Positions 8,492 through 16,062 of a stretch of DNA of 64,000 nt are shown here, in pieces. Positions within the stretch are counted from its first letter, which is position 1. Every line of letters begins with the position of its first letter. Source of the DNA: an uncultured Marvinbryantia sp. Its GTDB lineage: Bacteria; Bacillota; Clostridia; Lachnospirales; Lachnospiraceae. A program made the translations under genes and the position numbers. Under the pieces are notes generated by a model. It searched no databases. It was not told the origin of the DNA and worked only from the letters and a program-made list of their open reading frames with translations. Location of the stretch: positions 1-64,000 of the forward strand of contig CALDMO010000013.1 in the NCBI GenBank assembly GCA_937915375.1. Direction: 5' to 3'.

Positions 8492-9436
8492 TTACAAAAC
8501 TGTCAGAACTTCATTCAACAGGAAAATCCGAAAGCTGCTTCCCTCACCTTTACGGGATGCCACCGTGATATATCCTTTTTCTTTATTTAAGATTAACTGC
8601 GCCAGATACAGCCCAAGACCGCTTCCTTCCATCTGCCCGGTCTGTCTGCCGCGGTAAAAACGTTTAAAAATTTCGTTAAACTCATCCTCGTCGATACCGA
8701 TTCCCTGATCAGAAATCTCGATCTGCGTGTAAATCTCCATCGGTTGCACACGTACTATAATCGTTCCTCCGTACGGAGAATACTTTACCGCATTATCGAA
8801 AATATTCCCCAAGGCCTCCGCCGTCCACTTCGGATTGTGATACAATCTGCAGTCCTCAAACGGCTCCATTTTAATTACGACCGCTTTCTCACTTGCCTGC
8901 GCATACACACCACTTACAGCCTTACCGATTGTCTCCCGAATGCCGGTATATTCTGCCGCAAACGTAATCATCCCCTGTTCCAGCTGTGACGCGCGCAGCA
9001 TATTTTCCAGTAGCCACTGCATCTTTTCTGCCTGCTGCTTTGTTTGACAGACAAAATGCTTTCGCTCTTCCTTCTCCAGCGTTTCATCTTCCAAAAGCTC
9101 TGTGTACATTCGTACATTCGCCATCGGCGTTTTCAGCTGATGCGACAGATCCGACAAAAGCGCCGCTACACCATCGCGTTCCTCTTTCACCTTTTCTTCT
9201 TTTTTCGCAATCTCATTCAGCACACGTTGCAGATCGCTCTCCAACTTGGATTCGCGTGTTTCCTTCATCGTCTGAAACTCGGCGCTGCCGCTCTGACGAT
9301 ATTCACGCAAAATGTGCTGCATACGGTTCATTGTCCGCAGCAAATAAATACCGTACAGTGCCACTGCGAGAACAGCCGCGCCGAGAATAACCGTCAGAAC
9401 AAACATGATACCTGTCAGATTTGTTGTCATCGTCAA
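8492..9436 (-). CDS. Sensor histidine kinase with a single N-terminal membrane segment
   Basis: This 314-residue kinase has one membrane helix (about 8-34) and almost no extracellular part. A coiled coil (about 55-90) follows, then the phospho-acceptor region LSDLSHQLKTPMANVR with His near 99. The ATPase domain has FDNAVKYSPYGG (N box), DQGIGIDEDEF (G1) and GSGLGLYLAQ (G2). With no sensing domain it may read membrane state or transporter activity, as Bce-type kinases do. The start is either TTG at 9436 (AAAGGA 6 bases upstream) or ATG two codons later. It lies in an operon after its response regulator and before the transporter. Confidence 0.88.
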   Translation of the reverse strand: MTMTTNLTGIMFVLTVILGAAVLAVALYGIYLLRTMNRMQHILREYRQSGSAEFQTMKETRESKLESDLQRVLNEIAKKEEKVKEERDGVAALLSDLSHQLKTPMANVRMYTELLEDETLEKEERKHFVCQTKQQAEKMQWLLENMLRASQLEQGMITFAAEYTGIRETIGKAVSGVYAQASEKAVVIKMEPFEDCRLYHNPKWTAEALGNIFDNAVKYSPYGGTIIVRVQPMEIYTQIEISDQGIGIDEDEFNEIFKRFYRGRQTGQMEGSGLGLYLAQLILNKEKGYITVASRKGEGSSFRIFLLNEVLTVL

Positions 9437-9499
9437 GACTATTCCTTTCTTCTCTATTCAAACTCATTCGCAGAACGCTTTAAAAACCAACCGTTGCCT

Positions 9500-10189
9500 T
9501 TAGGATTCAGCAGCTTTTTCTTCCCACAGATAACCCATGCCGTGTACTGTTTTTATATACTTCGGATGGGATGCGTCCTCCTCGATCTTCGTGCGCAGAC
9601 GGCGTACATTTACCATCAGAGTATTTTCTTCTACAAAATTACCGCCTTCATCCCATACACGCGCCAGTATCTGCTCCTTTAGCAGCACCTGATTTTTGTT
9701 TTCCAGAAAGTATTTCAGAAGACGAAATTCCGTCAGGCTTAAATCCAGCTCTTTTTCGCCGCGATATGCCTTCATCTCTTTTTCCCGAAGGCTTATCTCT
9801 CCGGAAACCAGACGCTGCGGCGTTTCCCCGCCTTTCTGTCTGCGAAGGAGCGCCGCTATACGCGCTTTCAAAACCGCCAGCGAAAACGGCTTGGCGATAT
9901 AATCGTCCGCGCCGCTTTCCAGACACATCACCTGATCGATTTCCAAATCGCGCGCCGTAATCATCAGCACCGGCACGCTGCTGCTTTTGCGGATTTCACC
10001 GCACAGCTTCAGACCGTCGCCATCCGGCAGATTCCAGTCCAGCAGCACCAGATCCGGCGGTGTCTTCATAAGAGCCTCCCGGCTCTCTCGGCAAGTCGCA
10101 AACCTCCTCGTGTCATAGCCCTCTCTGTTTAGTGTAAATATGATCCCCTCTGCCAGAACATCATCGTCCTCAATCAAAAATATCTGCAT
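9500..10189 (-). CDS. OmpR/PhoB-family response regulator
   Basis: This 229-residue regulator has a receiver domain with acidic pocket EDDD (7-10), phospho-acceptor Asp 51 in LVLLDWNLPDGDG and Lys in ADDYIAKPF. A winged-helix DNA-binding domain follows (LTEFRLLKYFLENKNQVL, NTLMVNVRRLRTKIE). It is the partner of the downstream kinase and probably activates the ABC exporter through the repeats at 8457-8476. AGAGGATG precedes the start. Confidence 0.92.
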   Translation of the reverse strand: MQIFLIEDDDVLAEGIIFTLNREGYDTRRFATCRESREALMKTPPDLVLLDWNLPDGDGLKLCGEIRKSSSVPVLMITARDLEIDQVMCLESGADDYIAKPFSLAVLKARIAALLRRQKGGETPQRLVSGEISLREKEMKAYRGEKELDLSLTEFRLLKYFLENKNQVLLKEQILARVWDEGGNFVEENTLMVNVRRLRTKIEEDASHPKYIKTVHGMGYLWEEKAAES

Positions 10190-10339
10190 GATAACATCCT
10201 CTCTTCAGCCATTTTCCACCCGCTCCTCGCAATAGTACTTTTATATCATAATCATAATGAAATTTTTTAAAAATAGCAAGTATAACCAGATAATATTCCC
10301 ATAAAAGCCCTCTTTTATGATTTTTCCCAGAAAAATCAA

Positions 10340-10368
10340 TTGACACAGACATTTTTCTATTCTATTCT
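10340..10368 (+). promoter_or_regulatory. Sigma-A promoter of the ZTP-riboswitch transcript
   Basis: Consensus -35 TTGACA (10340-10345), 17-bp spacer, -10 TATTCT (10363-10368). Transcription would start at about 10375, right at the riboswitch 5' end. It is divergent from the response regulator gene. Confidence 0.7.
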
Positions 10369-10375
10369 TTTTACA

Positions 10376-10470
10376 GGATTTGTGACTGGCGTAACACAGA
10401 TAACTGTGGGGAAGCAAATCCCTGATTGCCGAACGCCTGGGCAGAGTGATTGACCACTCTGCCCTTTTTT
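10376..10470 (+). promoter_or_regulatory. ZTP riboswitch (pfl motif) with overlapping intrinsic terminator
   Basis: The aptamer has GGATTTG (10376-10382) pairing with CAAATCC, the conserved GTGACTGGCG, a variable hairpin ACACAG-ATAA-CTGTG, the GGGGAAG junction and the conserved CGCCTGGGCA near 10434-10443. This is the pfl/ZTP layout, which senses ZMP/ZTP, the AICAR nucleotides that build up when 10-formyl-tetrahydrofolate is short. A perfect 10-bp terminator stem (GGGCAGAGTG 10439-10448, CACTCTGCCC 10455-10464, then six T) uses the GGGCA of the aptamer core. Ligand binding should therefore prevent termination and switch the downstream gene on. Motif identified by eye. Confidence 0.85.
10439..10470 (+). 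terminator. Riboswitch-controlled terminator
   Basis: Ten perfect base pairs, loop ATTGAC, then TTTTTT. The left arm shares bases with the conserved CCTGGGCA of the ZTP aptamer. Confidence 0.88.
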
Positions 10471-10522
10471 GTATACCTATATACCTAGACAGAGTCGTCG
10501 CAATTTTATGGAGGGAAAAATT

Positions 10523-11323
10523 ATGAGCTTTTTAACCGGAAAAACCGCAATCATCACAGGTGGAGGCAGATCCGTCCTTGAAGACGGTCAATGTGGTTCC
10601 ATTGGATACGGCATTGCCAGCGCTTATGCAAAGGAAGGAGCCAATCTGGTTCTGACCGGGCGCAACTTGCAGAAACTGACCGAAGCTAAGGAAGAGCTGG
10701 AAGCCAAATATCAAATCAAGGTTCTGGCTATCCAAGCCGATGTCAATGAAAGTGCTGATAACGAATCTGTCATTTCTTCTGTAGTACAGCAGGCTGCAGA
10801 TACCTTCGGCCGCATCGACGTACTGATTAACAATGCACAGGCCAGTGCTTCCGGCATTCCTCTGGCTGAGCATACCACCGAGCAGTTTAATCTTGCCATG
10901 TACTCAGGCCTTTATTCTACTTTCTACTACATGAAGGCCTGCTATCCTTATCTGAAAGAAACCAGAGGTTCTGTTATTAACTTTGCCTCCGGCGCCGGTC
11001 TTTTCGGAAACTTTGGTCAGGCATCCTATGCTGCCGCCAAAGAAGGCATCCGTGGCATGAGCCGTGTGGCAGCCACTGAATGGGCTGCTGACGGTATTAA
11101 TGTCAATGTTGTCTGCCCTCTTGCATGGACTGCACAGCTGGATAATTTCTGGAGAAAGGATCCGGATGCCTTTGTGAAGAATGTCAAGATGCCCCCTGCC
11201 GGACATTACGCAAATTCCGAAACCGAGATTGGCCGCGCCTGTGTTTTACTGGCTCATCCTGACTTTAAATATATGACCGGTGAAACCCTGACACTGGAAG
11301 GCGGCATGGGACTGCGTCCCTGA
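10523..11323 (+). CDS. Short-chain dehydrogenase/reductase under ZTP-riboswitch control
   Basis: This 266-residue Rossmann-fold oxidoreductase should use NAD(P)H. The cofactor loop is unusual: TGGG at 12-15 is followed by an insertion before GSIGYGIA. Other motifs are NNAQ (normally NNAG) near 103-106 and the catalytic triad Ser156 (FASGAG), Tyr169 and Lys173 (SYAAAK). The C-terminus GETLTLEGGMGLRP is typical of classical SDRs. GGAGGG 7 bases upstream fixes the start at 10523. It is a single-gene transcript. Because ZTP riboswitches normally govern one-carbon and purine genes, a pterin, folate or related substrate is possible, but the sequence itself does not show it. Confidence 0.85.
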   Translation: MSFLTGKTAIITGGGRSVLEDGQCGSIGYGIASAYAKEGANLVLTGRNLQKLTEAKEELEAKYQIKVLAIQADVNESADNESVISSVVQQAADTFGRIDVLINNAQASASGIPLAEHTTEQFNLAMYSGLYSTFYYMKACYPYLKETRGSVINFASGAGLFGNFGQASYAAAKEGIRGMSRVAATEWAADGINVNVVCPLAWTAQLDNFWRKDPDAFVKNVKMPPAGHYANSETEIGRACVLLAHPDFKYMTGETLTLEGGMGLRP

Positions 11324-11368
11324 TTTCGCTATATAGGATAAAAAAGATATCTTTTCTATGACACAAAG

Positions 11369-11433
11369 AAAGAGACAGTCCGGCAAAGAATTCGGTTCTT
11401 AAAAAATCCGCATTCTTCGGGATTGTCTCTTTC
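11369..11433. terminator. Bidirectional terminator between the dehydrogenase and the anti-sigma-type gene
   Basis: GAAAGAGACAGTCCGG pairs with the complement of the segment ending GGATTGTCTCTTTC. It lies between converging genes and carries A/T tails on both sides. Confidence 0.6.
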
Positions 11434-11515
11434 CTGTATATCAGAGATTAAAAATCAGTATTATCCGATAATCCTTAAACGTATCGTTTGCTTTACATGT
11501 GTTTTCCGTAACCCC

Positions 11516-13033
11516 TCAGGAATTCAAATCTACAAATTCCTCATATCCGGTGATGTCCACACTCCCCCCTTTCATATTCAAATACATATTCTCCAGACGG
11601 TCCTCGTCCACCAGATAGATCAACGTATATTCCAGTGTTTCCTGCGGCTGCAGTTCACGGAACAGGAAATGTTTTCTGGGCTCTTCTGTAAAGCCCGATT
11701 GATCAAAGTAAATCGGCATACCATCATATTCACCATGATAATCCTGGAAATTGAGCGGTTCTATATAAAGATCAGAGTATGCATAGTCACCATCCTCTTT
11801 TAGTTCCAGCCAGGTAATGATCGGCATACCCGCCCAAAATTCCACTGTTTCCGATAATGGATTTTCCACCTGCATAGACAGCTTCACAAACTTCTGTGTC
11901 ACTTCTTCTCTTGCCTTCTCCTGATAGCTTCCGTCCTCCTGCCGTTCCATTACCAGACGCTGGTACGGTTTTAACGTACCGTCCTCATTCAGATTCTGCC
12001 GCAGTCTTTCATAATCCGCAAAGTATTCCGTCGGCAGATCGGCAATACTGTCGCAGATCTCTACGGATTTCACTGTCACAGGAAATCCGTCACTCCAAAC
12101 TTCCTGTCCAATCTGATAAATATTTTCCGCCGAAACGCCTTTTTCCCAGCTTTCCAGTTCTTCTTTTGCCTGTCTTTCCATTTCCTCTTCCAACGATTCC
12201 TTTTCTTCCTGTGTTTTCTTTATCGCTGCAAGATCGATCTTTGTATCCGTCTTTGTAAAGGTCAGATCCTCCGTTACCTTTTTCAGTTCTTCCAACGTGA
12301 TATCATTGCCGCCCCATACGCTTGCCACATATCCGTCCTCCGGATTAAACAATAAGATCTGTTTGTCAAAGTACCTCGTCTGACGCTCCATATCAGGCTC
12401 CTGCGCAAGGAGGATATGCGCCTCAAGGTCATTGATTGTGGTCTTCTCCACGCTCTTTACATTTTCTATGATCATATTTTCCCGTCCGACCAAATCTCCG
12501 GCAGTGATGAGACCAATCGAAATACCGTTCTGCCATTTTCCGTCCGTACAATATTTTAAGGCATCGCCCTCCGTCTTTTCATAGCCCTCCGGAATATAGC
12601 CCGGAGTAATGATAATCTCGTTCATCGCCAGATTATAATCAATCTTAAATTCGTAATCGATCGTTCCGCCCTCTTCCGTCACTGTTTTCGTGAAAAATCC
12701 GTTTACAGCCATAACCGTCAGAGACGAAACAGCCAGGATAGCGACTGCCGAAACCGCTACCATCCATTTACGCATCCGCGGCCAACTGTCATTTTCTACA
12801 CGGTTTTTTCTATTTCTGCCGTTTTCATGCATACGCACCTCCTCCTTTGCATCCCGTTTTTCCTTTGGATAAAAAACGATTTTATTAGAATGATCCTCCG
12901 TTTCTTTAGACAGCGCGGCCTCCTTACGAATAAATGCATACGCTTCCCGGATCTTCTGCTCCGTCAGCGCAGACGTACCGATATCCTGCTTTAGAATTCT
13001 TCGCATATCATTTCTTGTATATTTTTCAGCCAT
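11516..13033 (-). CDS. Membrane-anchored partner of the ECF sigma factor (putative anti-sigma factor with large outer domain)
   Basis: This 505-residue protein has a cytoplasmic N-terminus (about 1-88) and one membrane helix (about 89-110, KWMVAVSAVAILAVSSLTV). An outer part of nearly 400 residues follows. The outer part includes a segment like DUF4367 (QILLFNPEDGYVASVWGG, ITLEELKKVTEDLTF), a glutamate-rich linker and a C-terminal beta-rich domain. The start at 13033 overlaps the sigma gene stop by 8 bp, which implies translational coupling and a role as regulator of that sigma factor. The in-frame extension to 13084 would lie inside the sigma gene and is rejected. The role is inferred from context; the ligand or stress is unknown. 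Confidence 0.7.
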   Translation of the reverse strand: MAEKYTRNDMRRILKQDIGTSALTEQKIREAYAFIRKEAALSKETEDHSNKIVFYPKEKRDAKEEVRMHENGRNRKNRVENDSWPRMRKWMVAVSAVAILAVSSLTVMAVNGFFTKTVTEEGGTIDYEFKIDYNLAMNEIIITPGYIPEGYEKTEGDALKYCTDGKWQNGISIGLITAGDLVGRENMIIENVKSVEKTTINDLEAHILLAQEPDMERQTRYFDKQILLFNPEDGYVASVWGGNDITLEELKKVTEDLTFTKTDTKIDLAAIKKTQEEKESLEEEMERQAKEELESWEKGVSAENIYQIGQEVWSDGFPVTVKSVEICDSIADLPTEYFADYERLRQNLNEDGTLKPYQRLVMERQEDGSYQEKAREEVTQKFVKLSMQVENPLSETVEFWAGMPIITWLELKEDGDYAYSDLYIEPLNFQDYHGEYDGMPIYFDQSGFTEEPRKHFLFRELQPQETLEYTLIYLVDEDRLENMYLNMKGGSVDITGYEEFVDLNS

Positions 13034-13556
13034 AAAGCGTGCCAACCTCCTCCCTATATACGGTCTCGAACTTTTTTCTTGCACGTACCAATCTGCTTTT
13101 CACTGTATGCTCATTCAGCTCCAGCAGTTCCGCGATCTCTCTGGTGTTAAACCCCTCAACATAATAGAGCACTAAGATTGTACGATACTTTTCTTCGATC
13201 GTACCCAACAATTCCATAAATTCCAGATCCTCCGCCGTTGTATCCGGCGCTGCTGTTTCAATCAGCTCTCCCGATGCACAGGAACGATTGCTGTGCAGCA
13301 GATCTTTACATTTATTGATTACAATACGGATCAGCCAGGTCTTAAAAAACTGCGGCTGACGCAGTGTGTCTAGCTTTTCATAGCAGGTGACGATCGCGTC
13401 CTGCATCACATCCGCCACATCCTCTTCATTCGACAGGTACGACTTCGCCACCTTCAGCATACTCTGCCGATTTTCCTCCATCAGCAGGATAAATGCCTCC
13501 GCATCCCGCTCCTGCTGCGCCCTTCTCACAAGCTCTTTCACACGATCACCTCTCAT
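13026..13556 (-). CDS. ECF-type RNA polymerase sigma factor
   Basis: This sigma-70 family protein of 171-176 residues has region 2 (about 20-95: SYLSNEEDVADVMQDAI, FFKTWLIRIVINKCKD) and region 4 (about 118-165: LVLYYVEGFNTREIAELL, EHTVKSRLVRARKKF). It redirects RNA polymerase to a stress regulon. The ATG at 13556 has GGGG directly before it with no spacing. A GTG at 13541 has AGAGG at 7 bases and may be the true start. It is first gene of a two-gene unit with its membrane partner. Confidence 0.9.
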   Translation of the reverse strand: MRGDRVKELVRRAQQERDAEAFILLMEENRQSMLKVAKSYLSNEEDVADVMQDAIVTCYEKLDTLRQPQFFKTWLIRIVINKCKDLLHSNRSCASGELIETAAPDTTAEDLEFMELLGTIEEKYRTILVLYYVEGFNTREIAELLELNEHTVKSRLVRARKKFETVYREEVGTLYG

Positions 13557-13623
13557 CCCCTTATTTTCTTTACACCTATTAGACGGAAGAAATCTTCGTT
13601 TCGATGCATTAGATCAAAAAATT

Positions 13624-13655
13624 TAAAAAAGCCGCGCACAGATGTGCCGCGGCTT
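13624..13655 (-). terminator. Intrinsic terminator of the GH13 gene
   Basis: Minus strand: AGCCGCGGCACA and TGTGCGCGGCT pair with one bulge and are followed by TTTTTT. Confidence 0.85.
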
Positions 13656-13694
13656 CGGTTACATAAACTATTCTGAAATTGTCATCTGCTTTTC

Positions 13695-15791
13695 TCACAT
13701 CGCCTTTAAAACAATTGCCGATGTCGGTGGAAGCGTTACCTGAACATATCCACGTGCCTGCTGATACAGCACCTGATCCATAGAAAAACCATTGCAATCC
13801 GTACAGATTACCTGCACCAGTGGCTCCTCGTCCAAAATACCTATATCACAAATACGGACACTTTTCTTTACTGTATCCGCGCTGTTATTGAAGATCACTA
13901 CCATTTTTTCATCATCAAAAAATCTGCCGTACGCCAGGAATTGATACTCCGCACGGATCATCTTTACCGAACCGCGCGTCAGCGCCCGGCTCTGCTTGTG
14001 GATACGGATCATTTTCTTATGAAACTCAATCATCTGCCAATCTTCCCTGCCCCACGGATACGTTCTGCGGTTATCCGGATCCGTAAAACCGCATACACCT
14101 GCCTCGTCTCCGTAATAGATTGTCGGCGCACCCGGCCAGGTCATCTGCATCACAACAGCCTCACGCATCACGGCTTTATTTATATCCTGCGAAGCTGCAT
14201 CATAGCCCAGCTGCGCCACACGGCCGACTTTGTGATTCGTACGCGTCAAAAAACGAGAATGATCATGGTTGGAAAGCTCGTTCATAGAAACCTGCAGAGA
14301 CGGTGTTAAAAAACTGTTCATAAAATGTCCCATCGCCCACTCAAAATGCAGACCATTTCCATATAAATCTCCCCGGTATTCATCACTGTGTTTTTCCATA
14401 CCGGTGAAAAACCAAGTCAGCGGTTCCATAAACGCATCATAATTCATCACAGTGTCCCACTGATCGCCCTGCAGCCACGCCTTTGGATCACCATAATGCT
14501 CCGCCAGAATCAGCGCATCCGGATTCGCCTCTTTTACCGCCTCGCGGAAACCGCGCCAGAACTGATGATTGTATTCCTGTGAAAATCCAAGGTCAGCCGC
14601 CACATCAAGACGCCAGCCATCCGCATTATAAGGCGGCGATACCCATTTCTTTGCAATTCTCATAATATATTCATACAGCTTCGGCGAAGTTTCATACGAA
14701 AGCTTCGGCAGCGTATCATGGCCCCACCAGCCGTCATAACTGCCGTTGTACGGCCAAGCCTGCTCGTCATTAAAATTAAAAAATGTACGGTACGGACTGT
14801 CAGCCGCCACAAACGCGCCCTTTTCATAACCAACCTGATTTTCATAAATACCTTCACGGTCCATCCATTTATTAAAGGAACCACAGTGATTGAACACACC
14901 GTCAAGAATAACCCTCATATTCCTGCGGTGGGCTTCCGCCACAAGCTCCGCAAAAAGCTGATTACTCGCCTCCAAATTCTCTTTGTCAGTCACACGCGTA
15001 ATATAACGTCCGGCATTACGGTTCTCACACTCTCCCGGCTCTAACAATCGTCCCTCATCTTTTACAATCCTGCCATAATGCGGATCCACATAGTCATAAT
15101 CCTGAATATCATATTTATGATTGGACGGAGATACAAAAATCGGATTCAGATAGATCACATCCACACCAAGCTCCTGCAGATAATCCAGTTTATCCATAAC
15201 GCCCTGCAGGTCTCCGCCATAAAATTCCCGGATTCCCATAAACTCCGGACATTTCTCCCAGTTCGTTACGCGGCTTGAGGCATCTCCGATATAAAAGTAT
15301 TCTCTGTCCAACACATCATTCGATGGATCTCCATTGTAAAATCGATCCACAAAAATCTGATAAATAACCGCTCCTTTTGCCCAATCCGGCGTATGAAAAC
15401 CAGGAACTAGCATAAAACTATATTCTTTACGGGCACTTTTGCTGACGCCCATACGATCAAAATAACACGTCAGACGACCGACACGCACCTCAAACCAGTA
15501 ACGCAACGGCAAAATTCCCATCTTCACTTCCGTTTTATAATAATCAAAATTTCCCTCTTCACGGTCAAACTCCATTAACGTTTTCTGTTCCCCGCTACAA
15601 AGGTAAACGCCATCAATATTATCTTTTTTTGCCCGAAAGCTAATCTTTACCATATCCCCCGGATCCGGTTCCATCGGCGTCACAAAATTTTCTGTTGTAT
15701 CACTGAAAAGAGCGCTCGCGTCAAAAACCGGACGCATCTTCAGAATATAATATTGAATCTCCGATAACTGCTCAATTCTTTTTAGGTTCAA
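13695..15791 (-). CDS. GH13 alpha-glycosidase (neopullulanase/cyclomaltodextrinase-like)
   Basis: This 698-residue enzyme hydrolyses alpha-1,4-glucans or maltodextrins. It has no signal peptide, so it is cytoplasmic. The N-terminal 125 residues form a CBM34-like beta domain. The (beta/alpha)8 barrel has VIYQIFVDRF, VIYLNPIF, DGVFNHCG, the nucleophile Asp in DGWRLDVAADLG (about 393), the acid/base Glu in LILAEHYGD (about 430) and SNHDHSRFL (about 509). The start is a TTG at 15791 with GAGGAG 7 bases upstream. It is a single-gene unit ending in a strong terminator. The length and N-domain fit the neopullulanase group; exact specificity is not resolved. Confidence 0.88.
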   Translation of the reverse strand: MNLKRIEQLSEIQYYILKMRPVFDASALFSDTTENFVTPMEPDPGDMVKISFRAKKDNIDGVYLCSGEQKTLMEFDREEGNFDYYKTEVKMGILPLRYWFEVRVGRLTCYFDRMGVSKSARKEYSFMLVPGFHTPDWAKGAVIYQIFVDRFYNGDPSNDVLDREYFYIGDASSRVTNWEKCPEFMGIREFYGGDLQGVMDKLDYLQELGVDVIYLNPIFVSPSNHKYDIQDYDYVDPHYGRIVKDEGRLLEPGECENRNAGRYITRVTDKENLEASNQLFAELVAEAHRRNMRVILDGVFNHCGSFNKWMDREGIYENQVGYEKGAFVAADSPYRTFFNFNDEQAWPYNGSYDGWWGHDTLPKLSYETSPKLYEYIMRIAKKWVSPPYNADGWRLDVAADLGFSQEYNHQFWRGFREAVKEANPDALILAEHYGDPKAWLQGDQWDTVMNYDAFMEPLTWFFTGMEKHSDEYRGDLYGNGLHFEWAMGHFMNSFLTPSLQVSMNELSNHDHSRFLTRTNHKVGRVAQLGYDAASQDINKAVMREAVVMQMTWPGAPTIYYGDEAGVCGFTDPDNRRTYPWGREDWQMIEFHKKMIRIHKQSRALTRGSVKMIRAEYQFLAYGRFFDDEKMVVIFNNSADTVKKSVRICDIGILDEEPLVQVICTDCNGFSMDQVLYQQARGYVQVTLPPTSAIVLKAM

Positions 15792-15865
15792 TCGTTTTCT
15801 CCTCGCTGCACATAGTATAATGATCTTATCCTGATTTTATCAAACTTCCCCTGGTGTTACAAGGC

Positions 15866-15945
15866 TAAGAAGAAATATACGCTGATTTTGGACAGTAAAA
15901 AAGACAGCTCATCGCTGCCTTTTTTGGAGAAGGTATTTCTTCTTA
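15866..15945 (-). terminator. Nested hairpins with intrinsic terminator downstream of ftsH
   Basis: Inner stem GGCAGC/GCTGTC with A and T tracts on both sides (about 15897-15926) is a bidirectional terminator. It is enclosed by a perfect 12-bp outer stem, TAAGAAGAAATA (15866-15877) with TATTTCTTCTTA (15934-15945). The rest of 15792-16062 holds no gene that I can see. Confidence 0.6.
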
Positions 15946-16062
15946 TGGGGTGTTGCAAAAACTATATAATGTATTGGGGGGTTTTACAATAAGAATTATA
16001 GCATACACTTCAAAATAAGTGTGCACAAACTTCACAATTTTCTATACTCCTTTTTGTAAAAC

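Noticed and set aside
10170..10352. 60-codon minus-strand ORF upstream of the response regulator
   Set aside because: It is antisense to the ZTP-riboswitch promoter region and has no ribosome binding site.
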